Source of the DNA: Marinobacter sp.
GTDB taxonomy: Bacteria; Pseudomonadota; Gammaproteobacteria; Pseudomonadales; Oleiphilaceae
DNA length: 48,870 nucleotides
Direction of reading: 5' to 3'
Assembly: GCA_014762755.1 (NCBI GenBank)
Contig: JABURI010000032.1
Span: forward strand, 1 to 48,870
Below are positions 36,366 to 44,231 of this stretch, piece after piece (the stretch's first letter is position 1; each line of letters opens with the position of its first letter). The notes beneath the pieces were generated by a model. The model was not told where the DNA came from and ran no database searches. It saw only the letters and a list, made by a program, of their open reading frames with translations. The position numbers and the translations under genes were made by a program.

Positions 36366-37710
36366 ATACGGTCTCGCCATTGCCATGGTGGTTGCCCTGT
36401 TGCTTGGCATCTTCAGTGGTTATCCGGTTGCCTTCCTGCTCGGCGGCCTGGGTATTCTTTTCGCGTTTATCGGTGATATTCCCCTGCCATTTCTCGGCAC
36501 AGTGTCCTCCCGGATTTTCGGGGGCGTCATCGAGAACTGGCTGTTGATTGCCATTCCCCTGTTTGTGTTCATGGGGTTGATGCTGGAGAAATCCGGGGTG
36601 GCCAGGAACCTCCTGCTGACCCTGCAAAGGCTGTTTGGCCGGGTCCGGGGCGGCCTGGCGATTTCGGTGGCGTTACTGGGCATCGTGATGGCGGCGAGTA
36701 CCGGCATCATCGGTGCGTCTGTGGTCATGCTCGGTCTGCTCGCATTGCCGGTAATGACGCGGCAGGGCTACAAACCGGAAATTGCCTACGGGGTGGTGGC
36801 GGCCTCCGGCACCCTCGGAATCCTGATCCCCCCCTCGATCATGTTGGTGCTGATGGGCTCCATCATGAACCTGTCGGTGGGTGACCTGTTCAAAGCTGCC
36901 CTGTTCCCGGGATTGTTGCTGGGTGGTCTGTATGCGCTGTATCTGCTGGTGATTGCCCACCTCAAGCCTGAATGGGCACCTTTGGCGGAAGAGGGTGGGG
37001 AAGCACACCTGACCGAGGAACATTCGCCGCTGGTCATCGCCCTGCTCAGGGACCTGGCAGGACCGGTGGTACTGATCGTCGCGGTACTCGGTTCGATCAT
37101 GGCAGGTATTGCAACGCCGACCGAAGCCGCAGCCATCGGTGCCGCGGGCTCGCTGGTCCTTGCCCTGGGCCTGAGGCAACTGAACCTGGGCGCACTTCGT
37201 CAGGTCTGTCGCGATACCTCGAGAACCTCGGCGATGATCCTGTTCGTGGTGATTGGTGCCACGTGCTTCAGCGTCGTGTTCAAACGCCTGGGCGGCGATG
37301 ACATGATCGTGGATATCATCACCGGTACCGGTCTTGGCCCGTATGGCCTGTTGCTGCTGCTTATGGGGCTGATCTTCATTCTGGGTTTCTTCCTGGAATG
37401 GATCGAGATCAGCTTTGTGGTGCTCCCGCTGCTGCTGCCGGTGGTGGAAGGGCTCGAGTTTGCGGGGGTGAGCAGCACCGGCCTGATGGTCTGGTTTGCC
37501 ATCCTGGTGGCGATCAACCTGCAAACCAGCTTCCTGACGCCGCCCTTTGGCTATGCGCTGTTTTATCTGAAAGGCATTGCGCAGGGCAATGTCAGTATCG
37601 GTGTGATCTACCGTTCGATTATTCCGTTCGTGCTGTTGCAGCTGACCGGCCTGATCCTGTGCATCGTCTTCCCGGCGATCGCGCTGTGGTTCCCCGGGTT
37701 GACGGACTAG
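36355..37710 (+). CDS. TRAP transporter large permease, DctM
   Basis: multi-TM; VAASGTLGILIPPSIMLVLMG, ATPTEAAAIGAAGSLVLAL; ATG at 36355 overlaps dctQ. Confidence 0.94.
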   Translation: MLDEYGLAIAMVVALLLGIFSGYPVAFLLGGLGILFAFIGDIPLPFLGTVSSRIFGGVIENWLLIAIPLFVFMGLMLEKSGVARNLLLTLQRLFGRVRGGLAISVALLGIVMAASTGIIGASVVMLGLLALPVMTRQGYKPEIAYGVVAASGTLGILIPPSIMLVLMGSIMNLSVGDLFKAALFPGLLLGGLYALYLLVIAHLKPEWAPLAEEGGEAHLTEEHSPLVIALLRDLAGPVVLIVAVLGSIMAGIATPTEAAAIGAAGSLVLALGLRQLNLGALRQVCRDTSRTSAMILFVVIGATCFSVVFKRLGGDDMIVDIITGTGLGPYGLLLLLMGLIFILGFFLEWIEISFVVLPLLLPVVEGLEFAGVSSTGLMVWFAILVAINLQTSFLTPPFGYALFYLKGIAQGNVSIGVIYRSIIPFVLLQLTGLILCIVFPAIALWFPGLTD

Positions 37711-38684
37711 TCCCCTTGGGCCGGTTCTGGCCGCAGCGTGAGATCCTTGTGCAGACGGTAGGTGTGAAGATCCCGGGCCAGGTATAGCGTACCCCGGTAG
37801 AGGCCGGTCGCCTCGGCCTCTACTTCGCCGATGTGGGGATAAGCATCCCGGCTGAGCTGATAACGCGAGCTGAAATGCGTCAGCACCAGGTTGGGAATGC
37901 CCACTGCCTCGGCAAACCGGGCGACCTGGGCCGCAGAACTGTGCTGCGGCCAGGATCCGACACGGTCGGCAACCTCCTGGGTGTAGGTGGCCTCATGGAT
38001 CAACACGTGGGCGTCCTGGCAGGCGGCTTCGAGTAATTCCGGGTTGTCGTTGTCGCCGCCCACCACAATCTTTCTGGGTTGCCGGGTAATGGCAGTGTAC
38101 CGTTCGCTGCGAAGGACCGTCCCGTTCTCCAGCACCACGTCCCTGCCTTGCTGCAATTCGCCCCAGGCCGGGCCCGGCTCGACACCGTCGGCCTCGAGCT
38201 GGTTCTTCAGCAACTGACGCTCAAGGTTTTTCTCGGTAAAGGTGAAGGCACGGCTGGAGACCCGATGGGAGAGCGGAGTGGCCATGACCTCGACGGCATC
38301 GTCTTCCCAATAGAATTCGTCGGCTTCCGAGTCGATGTATTTGAGCTCATAACTCAGGCTCGAATCGCTGTTGCCGAGGGCGGTTTCCACAAAGGTTTTC
38401 ACCGGCCTGGGAGCAACCAGGAACAGGGGATCGGTACGGCCGAGCATGGAAGCACTGGTGAGCAAACCGGGCAGGCCGAAGGTGTGGTCGCCGTGCACAT
38501 GGGTGATGAAAATCGCCTGCAACTGCATCACCGAGTGGCGGGTATGCAGCAACTGATGCTGAGTGCCTTCACCGCAATCGATCAGGTACCAGTGCTTCGG
38601 TTTGCCGTGCATCAAAGCCAGGCCGGTGACATTTCTGGCCTTTGTCGGTGTGCCGGCGGAGGTGCCGAGGAAGGTGACATCCAT
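37707..38684 (-). CDS. rnz: ribonuclease Z (ElaC-type MBL)
   Basis: VTFLGTSAGTPTKARNVTGLAL, IDCGEGTQHQLL, FITHVHGDHTFGLPGLL. Confidence 0.95.
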   Translation of the reverse strand: MDVTFLGTSAGTPTKARNVTGLALMHGKPKHWYLIDCGEGTQHQLLHTRHSVMQLQAIFITHVHGDHTFGLPGLLTSASMLGRTDPLFLVAPRPVKTFVETALGNSDSSLSYELKYIDSEADEFYWEDDAVEVMATPLSHRVSSRAFTFTEKNLERQLLKNQLEADGVEPGPAWGELQQGRDVVLENGTVLRSERYTAITRQPRKIVVGGDNDNPELLEAACQDAHVLIHEATYTQEVADRVGSWPQHSSAAQVARFAEAVGIPNLVLTHFSSRYQLSRDAYPHIGEVEAEATGLYRGTLYLARDLHTYRLHKDLTLRPEPAQGD

Positions 38685-38753
38685 GGGGTTTCCTGTTGGG
38701 GCTTTTGAAAGAGTATAAAATTGAAAAGCAGGATCACAAGGCGGGAGTCACCG

Positions 38754-39392
38754 ATGGCACAACCGACAATCATGCAGGTCCAGTTGCTTTCCCCGGATGA
38801 GGTGGTGGACGCCTGCGATGAAGTCGCGCGGCATATCCTTGCAAGCCGGTTTCGGCCGGATGTGATTGTCGCTGTTGCCCGGGGCGGCTTCATGCCCGCC
38901 CGTTTTCTGTGTGATTTCCTGAATCTTGGCACGTTGTGCTCCATCCGCGTTCAGCATTATGCTGCTGGCGCCAGCCAGGAAAAGGAGGCCCGGGTGACCA
39001 TACCGCTGGCAACGGATATTCGTGGAGCCCGGGTACTGGTGGTTGATGATGTCAATGACAGCGGCGATACCCTGCGGGCGGCCCGCTCTTACCTGGAGCC
39101 CCTCGGCCCGGCAGAGCTCCGGACTGCAGTTCTCCACGAAAAACTGGTGACCACCTGCCCGGCGGATTTCAGTGCCGGCGAGGTGCGAAAGTGGCGCTGG
39201 ATTCTCTACCCCTGGGCCATGGTGGAGGATATTGCGCAGTTTATCCGGGAAATGGAGCCTGCTCCCCGGAACGCAGAGGAGACTTTTGAACGTTTGCAGG
39301 CCTGTTACGGGCTGTACCTGACGCCCGCTCAACTGAGCCGCGTGGTGTACTTTGGCGGGTTACCGAAGGCTTTGCGGCCTGATGCCGGATAA
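38754..39392 (+). CDS. phosphoribosyltransferase family protein
   Basis: DVIVAVARGGFMPARFL and PRPP loop RVLVVDDVNDSGDTL. Confidence 0.9.
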   Translation: MAQPTIMQVQLLSPDEVVDACDEVARHILASRFRPDVIVAVARGGFMPARFLCDFLNLGTLCSIRVQHYAAGASQEKEARVTIPLATDIRGARVLVVDDVNDSGDTLRAARSYLEPLGPAELRTAVLHEKLVTTCPADFSAGEVRKWRWILYPWAMVEDIAQFIREMEPAPRNAEETFERLQACYGLYLTPAQLSRVVYFGGLPKALRPDAG

Positions 39393-39395
39393 CAG

Positions 39396-39422
39396 GAACC
39401 CGCATCCGTCAGATGCGGGTTC
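39396..39422. terminator. hairpin terminator-like structure between convergent genes
   Basis: GAACCCGCATC-CGTCA-GATGCGGGTTC, 11-bp perfect stem; no long T-tract. Confidence 0.65.
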
Positions 39423-39440
39423 TGGTGCAACAGAGGCGAC

Positions 39441-39959
39441 TTACCAACCCCGATAATACTGGCGCTGGCGATCCCGGAGCTGCTGACGTTGCTCGTCGGT
39501 GAGCACGTCGTTCATTTCATCCTGGAATTTCTGGCGTCGCTCATACATCTCCTGCATCCTTTCCTGTTGCTGTTGCCAGTGCCGGTTCTGGATTTCCTCC
39601 ATGCGCTTTCTCTGATCATCCGTCAGATCCAGTCCTGCACCTGGCCCCATGCCCGGGTAGCCTCCCATCATGCCCGACCCGGGACCATAGCCCGGTCCGG
39701 GGCCATACCCCATGCCTGGACCGTAGCCCATCCCGGGGCCCATGCCATGCATGCCCGGGCCGTAGCCCGGTCCGGGTCCATATCCCGGTCCGGGGCCATA
39801 GCCCATGCCCGGACCGTAGCCCATGCCTGGCCCCATGCCATAGCCCATCCCGGGGCCCATGCCCGGGCCCATGTAGCCCTGGGCCGCCGCCAGGCCGGAA
39901 AGACCGAGCCCTAAAACAGAGACCAATAATGTTTTCCTGAACGCTTTTGAAGTGCCCAT
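39441..39959 (-). CDS. Spy/CpxP-like periplasmic protein with Met/Gly/Pro/Tyr-rich repeat region
   Basis: signal peptide; GPGMGYGPG repeats; LTDDQRKRMEEIQNRHW...LTDEQRQQLRDRQ (LTxxQ motifs). Confidence 0.8.
   Translation of the reverse strand: MGTSKAFRKTLLVSVLGLGLSGLAAAQGYMGPGMGPGMGYGMGPGMGYGPGMGYGPGPGYGPGPGYGPGMHGMGPGMGYGPGMGYGPGPGYGPGSGMMGGYPGMGPGAGLDLTDDQRKRMEEIQNRHWQQQQERMQEMYERRQKFQDEMNDVLTDEQRQQLRDRQRQYYRGW
39656..39880. repeat. degenerate in-frame coding tandem repeat encoding GPGMGYGPG-type units
   Basis: recurrent CCCGGTCCGGG, CCATAGCCCATGCC and GGACCGTAGCCCAT blocks. Confidence 0.8.
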
Positions 39960-40196
39960 TCCGGCTTCCTCCCTGTTAAGTCAGATCGTAAACCCTGAAA
40001 AAGGATTTGTTCATCCTAAAGCTTGGCACAAGTTTGCCTGTCGGCAAGCTGTGGAGAAGAGTTGTAATTTCCGCCTTTCGCCCTTGGCAGTTGATCGGTA
40101 TATTCGGAGACAATCACGGAAAATAAACAGAAATTAGTTGAAAATATTGCGAAATTTCCGATTTCAGCGTTGTCAATGATCCGACGGAGACAAAAC

Positions 40197-41051
40197 GTGA
40201 CCGAACCCTTTTCCTATCAGAGTTTCGCGGTTGATGTGTCTGACCACATCGCCCATGTCCAGTTCAAGCGGCCGGACGCCCTCAATACCATGAACAAGGC
40301 CTTCTGGCTGGAATTGCCCCGCTGCATGCAGGATATCGAGGCCAACACCGATGCCCGGGTCATTGTGATCTCGTCCACCGGCAAACATTTCTCCGCCGGC
40401 ATGGATCTGGGGGTGTTTACCGATTCCAAGGCCGTGCCCATGGGGGGCGACCCGGGCCGGATGGCCGAGAACCTGCGCCGGGTGGTGCTGCAGCTGCAGG
40501 ACACCCTGAGCTCGTTGGAGAAGGTGCGCCTGCCAGTCCTTGCGGCGGTTCATGGCGGCTGTATCGGGGGTGCCCTGGATCTGGTGTGTGCGGCAGACAG
40601 CCGGTACTGCACCACCGATGCCTATTTCACCATCAAGGAAACCGAGCTGGGTATGACGGCGGACGTGGGCACCCTGCAGCGCCTGCCGAAACTGATACCT
40701 GAGGGTGTGGTGCGTGAGTTGGCTTACACAGGACGCAAGTTTGGCGCGGACGAAGCTCACCGGCTCGGATTCGTGAATACCGTATACGACAATCACGAAG
40801 CCCTGCTGGAAGGTGTGATGGACACCGCTGCCCGGATTGCCGCTAATTCGCCTCTGGCCGTCACCGGCTGTAAGGAAATGATCAACTACAGCCGGGACCA
40901 CTCGGTGGAAGACAGTCTGAAGTACATGGCCACCTGGCAGGCCGGCATGTTCCGCCCCAACGACATGATGAAGACTTTCCAGGCCAAGGGGCAGAAACAG
41001 CCGCCTGCATACGATGACCTCTTCCCGGTGAAAGACCTGTTCAGCCAGTAA
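40197..41051 (+). CDS. crotonase/enoyl-CoA hydratase-isomerase family protein
   Basis: SSTGKHFSAGMDLGVF, VHGGCIGGALDLVCAADSRYCTTDAYFTIKETELGM; GTG start. Confidence 0.93.
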   Translation: MTEPFSYQSFAVDVSDHIAHVQFKRPDALNTMNKAFWLELPRCMQDIEANTDARVIVISSTGKHFSAGMDLGVFTDSKAVPMGGDPGRMAENLRRVVLQLQDTLSSLEKVRLPVLAAVHGGCIGGALDLVCAADSRYCTTDAYFTIKETELGMTADVGTLQRLPKLIPEGVVRELAYTGRKFGADEAHRLGFVNTVYDNHEALLEGVMDTAARIAANSPLAVTGCKEMINYSRDHSVEDSLKYMATWQAGMFRPNDMMKTFQAKGQKQPPAYDDLFPVKDLFSQ

Positions 41052-41054
41052 ACC

Positions 41055-41651
41055 ATGGCAAAAACCGGAGGTTCTTCCATCTCTACCCGCGCCGCTCTGG
41101 TTTTTCAGGGCGGCATCGGTGTCGTTGGCCTGTTGGCGATCTGGTTATTCAATATTCCCGTGCAATGGGGCGGCCTGGGTGGTTTCGAGGTATTGCTGTA
41201 CGGGGCTTTGGGCGCTGTCGCCACTTACCTCATCCTGATTCTGGTGACCCGGATCCCGGGGTTGTTCCCGGACAATCTGGAACAGCAGATGCGCGGGCTG
41301 CACCGTTTCGCCCGCAGCTTTTCCTGGACGGTACTGCTGGCCTTGTCAATACTCGCCGGTGTCGGGGAGGAGTTGCTGTTCCGGGGCGCGGTACAGGGCT
41401 GGTTGATCCAGTACACCGGTCCGTGGACTGCCGTCATGGCATCGTCGGTCCTGTTTGGCCTGGTCCACTATGTGTCATTTACCTATTTCCTGGTGGCCAC
41501 CGGGCTCGGTCTGGTGCTGGGGATTGCCTACTATCTCTCCGCCAGCCTCGGCATGGTCATGCTCTGGCATGCACTTTACGACGTGCTGGCTCTCTATTGC
41601 CTGCTCCGTTTCCCCCACTGGTTCGGAATCGACTCCACTGGCTCACGGTAA
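41055..41651 (+). CDS. CPBP family intramembrane metalloprotease
   Basis: GEELLFRGAVQGWL and FGLVHYVSF motifs. Confidence 0.85.
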   Translation: MAKTGGSSISTRAALVFQGGIGVVGLLAIWLFNIPVQWGGLGGFEVLLYGALGAVATYLILILVTRIPGLFPDNLEQQMRGLHRFARSFSWTVLLALSILAGVGEELLFRGAVQGWLIQYTGPWTAVMASSVLFGLVHYVSFTYFLVATGLGLVLGIAYYLSASLGMVMLWHALYDVLALYCLLRFPHWFGIDSTGSR

Positions 41652-41656
41652 TCGTT

Positions 41657-42061
41657 TCAGTTCTGGCTTTCACTTTTTCGCGCCTCGAAGTTGGAGAGCT
41701 CCACGTTGATTGCGTTGGTGGAAATCTGGATTTCGTACAGCGAGTAGAGGAGCGATAGCGACAGCAAGACCAGGCTGATACCAAACGCCACAATGCCCGG
41801 CATTTCGGATCCCAGAAACAGCAGGAACATGGAGACGGTGCACAGGAAAAAGCTGAGCACGCCAAAGGTCTGCATGCGCTTGGTCAGTATGATGCGCTTT
41901 CTCAGCATACCGATCTGTCGGGCAATCAGGGCGTGATCGTCTTCGGAGTCCATCTGCTTGAGCTGGCGGATCAGCTGTGCCAGCACCAGGAACCGGTTGG
42001 TGTAAGCCAGCAAGAGCAGTGAGATGGCCGGGAAGAGCAGGGCGGGGGTGGTCAGGTCCAA
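41657..42061 (-). CDS. DUF2721-like membrane protein
   Basis: LTTPALLFPAISLLLLAYTNRFLVLAQLIRQL, TM helices; TTG start preceded by AAAGGAG. Confidence 0.75.
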   Translation of the reverse strand: MDLTTPALLFPAISLLLLAYTNRFLVLAQLIRQLKQMDSEDDHALIARQIGMLRKRIILTKRMQTFGVLSFFLCTVSMFLLFLGSEMPGIVAFGISLVLLSLSLLYSLYEIQISTNAINVELSNFEARKSESQN

Positions 42062-42075
42062 GTGTGAAAGCTCCT

Positions 42076-42951
42076 TTACCGATAGGAAATGCGGTTTGAC
42101 TGCAGGGCCTGCGTAAGGCGATCCATGGCTCCTCCGCTGTGGCGCCAGAAGTGCCAGTATAGCTTTACCTCCAGTTGCTGCCCGGCAGCGATGCTCGTCA
42201 GTCTTCCCGCCGCCAGTTCCTCCCGCACCTGGATTTCCGGGATCATACCGTAGCCCATACCGGCGGTGGCCAGTTTCACAAACCCTTCTGAGGACGGGCA
42301 CAGGTGATGGAGGAAAGAACCATGGAAACCGCATTGGGCCAGGAAACGGTGTTGCAGCTGATCGTTTGGTCCAAAGACGATGGCTGGTGCGTGGCGGAGC
42401 GAATCATCGGTCAAACCGTCCGGAAAGTAGCGATGGATGTAGTCGCCTGTGGCCAGGGGCAGATAGTTCATCGAACCCAGTGGCACGCATCGGGCGCCAG
42501 CGACGGGTTGGGGGCTACTGCACAAACAGGCCGCGACATCGCCTTCGCGCATTCTACGCAGGCCAATGTCCTGATCCTCTATGACCAGATCCAGTAACAG
42601 CTCCTCCTTGCGGCAGAATTCACTGATGGCGTCAGCCCACCAGGTGGCGAGGCTGTCGGCGTTCAGGGCAATGCGCAACCGTGCCGAGGGCTCGTTCAGG
42701 GTGGGTAGGGATTTCGCCAGGTCCCGCTCCAGCAACTGCACCTGCTGGACATGATTGAGCAGCCGCTGGCCGGCGGGTGTGGCCTTCAGCGCTGGGCTGC
42801 GAACGAGCACCGGTTGTCCGAGCCTGATCTCCAGTGTGCGGATCCGCTGGGAGACGGCCGATTGGCTGAGCCCGAGCGCATCCCCGGCGCGTTCAAAGCC
42901 TCCGCATTCAACAACCGTCGCCAGCGCTTCCAGCAGTTTGTAGTCAATCAT
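42076..42951 (-). CDS. argP: LysR family transcriptional regulator ArgP (IciA)
   Basis: MIDYKLLEALATVVECGGFERAGDALGLSQSAVSQRIRTLE; divergent from a LysE-type exporter. Confidence 0.9.
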   Translation of the reverse strand: MIDYKLLEALATVVECGGFERAGDALGLSQSAVSQRIRTLEIRLGQPVLVRSPALKATPAGQRLLNHVQQVQLLERDLAKSLPTLNEPSARLRIALNADSLATWWADAISEFCRKEELLLDLVIEDQDIGLRRMREGDVAACLCSSPQPVAGARCVPLGSMNYLPLATGDYIHRYFPDGLTDDSLRHAPAIVFGPNDQLQHRFLAQCGFHGSFLHHLCPSSEGFVKLATAGMGYGMIPEIQVREELAAGRLTSIAAGQQLEVKLYWHFWRHSGGAMDRLTQALQSNRISYR

Positions 42952-43039
42952 AAGTAAAACTGATGCAATATTACTAGTATGAATTTCCAGTATATAGCCG
43001 TCGCGGTATGCTTGCGCCAGTTTTTCAGGGAGATTGAGC

Positions 43040-43645
43040 GTGCTTGAGAGTTATCTGACCGGGTTGGTGGTTTGTGGCGGGATTATTGTGGCGATCGGGG
43101 CCCAGAATGCCTATGTGTTGAGCCAGGCGATCCGCCGTGAGCATCACTGGTGGTCGGCGGGGCTGTGCATGGCTTCGGATGTGATCCTGTTTACCCTCGG
43201 CATGTTCGGCGTGAGCGCGGCACTGATGGCCATGCCCGAGGCTCTTGAGCTGCTGCGCTGGCTGGGGGTGGTGTTTCTCGGTTGGCTGGCCTTGCAGGCA
43301 CTGGTGCGCGCAAGCCGGGGCCGGGTGGCACTTGAAGCAGGTGAAGTGACCCGGCGCAGTCTGAAGGGTGTCCTGTTTACCACCCTGGCTGTCACCCTGC
43401 TCAACCCTCAGGTTTATCTCGACACCTTGCTCCTGATCCCCGCTGTGGGTGCCCAGCAGGAGGACGCCACCAGCTTTGTCGCAGGTGCGAGCAGCGCGTC
43501 GATCCTGTGGTTTGGCGGGCTGGCCTGGTGCGGCTCGGCACTGGCTCCGGTCCTGTCCAGGCCGGCGGCCTGGCGGGTCATCGACGGGGTAATCGGTCTG
43601 ATGATGGCCGCCATCGCCTTGCAACTGGCCATCGGTGGTCTGTAA
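43040..43645 (+). CDS. argO: LysE/ArgO family amino-acid exporter
   Basis: VAIGAQNAYVLSQAIRREHHW; LNPQVYLDTLLLI. Confidence 0.92.
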   Translation: MLESYLTGLVVCGGIIVAIGAQNAYVLSQAIRREHHWWSAGLCMASDVILFTLGMFGVSAALMAMPEALELLRWLGVVFLGWLALQALVRASRGRVALEAGEVTRRSLKGVLFTTLAVTLLNPQVYLDTLLLIPAVGAQQEDATSFVAGASSASILWFGGLAWCGSALAPVLSRPAAWRVIDGVIGLMMAAIALQLAIGGL

Positions 43646-43674
43646 TTCCGGCTGCAGCCGGTTGTAGAACCGGT

Positions 43675-44178
43675 TCAGTCCTCTCCGAAACGCCGTGCCT
43701 CGGTGAAACGGTCGGCCCAGTAATAGCCGTCCAGCTCGGAAAGGGTAACGCCGACAGAAGTGGACGCATGAATGAACCGGTTCTCGCCCATGTAGATGCC
43801 GGCGTGCTGCTCCTTGCCGTCAATCCTGAAAAACACCAGGTCCCCCGGTTGTACCTGAGCCGGCGAAACCTCTCGCCCATGGCGAAGCATTTGTGCCGTG
43901 GTGCGGGGCAGTTGCTGGCCGAGGCCTTCCCGATAGGCGGTAATAATAAACCCGGAACAGTCGAATCCCCGTGCTGACGTGCCGCCGTATTGATAGGGCG
44001 TTCCCTGGTAGCGTTCGAAGACCTGCCACAGCCGGTCGACCTTCTCCGGCGAATGCGGCGTTTCCACCGGCGAAAACTGCACAGGCTCACCGGTTTGCAG
44101 GTGCTGATTACTGGCACAGCCGCCCAGAACAAAGCCCAGCACTGTCAGAACCAGTATTTGCCGCAGCATTGACGCCAT
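43675..44178 (-). CDS. NlpC/P60 family (C40) lipoprotein endopeptidase
   Basis: lipobox LGGCAS; GFDCSGFIITAYREGLG; QPGDLVFFRIDGKEQHAGIYMGENRFIHAST. Confidence 0.92.
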   Translation of the reverse strand: MASMLRQILVLTVLGFVLGGCASNQHLQTGEPVQFSPVETPHSPEKVDRLWQVFERYQGTPYQYGGTSARGFDCSGFIITAYREGLGQQLPRTTAQMLRHGREVSPAQVQPGDLVFFRIDGKEQHAGIYMGENRFIHASTSVGVTLSELDGYYWADRFTEARRFGED

Positions 44179-44231
44179 GCCGTTACTCCGCAACATTGAA
44201 TCTGTATAAACCTTATTACTGATTGGGCCGG

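Noticed and set aside
36673-37524. 283-aa minus-strand ORF opposite dctM
   Set aside because: Gln/His/Asp-rich antisense shadow of a membrane protein gene.
39656-39880. Possible CRISPR-like or satellite array
   Set aside because: Repeats are in frame within a secreted protein, degenerate and without unique spacers.
42062-42334. N-terminal extension of the DUF2721 ORF
   Set aside because: Arg/Gly-rich sequence antisense to argP; TTG at 42061 has a good RBS.
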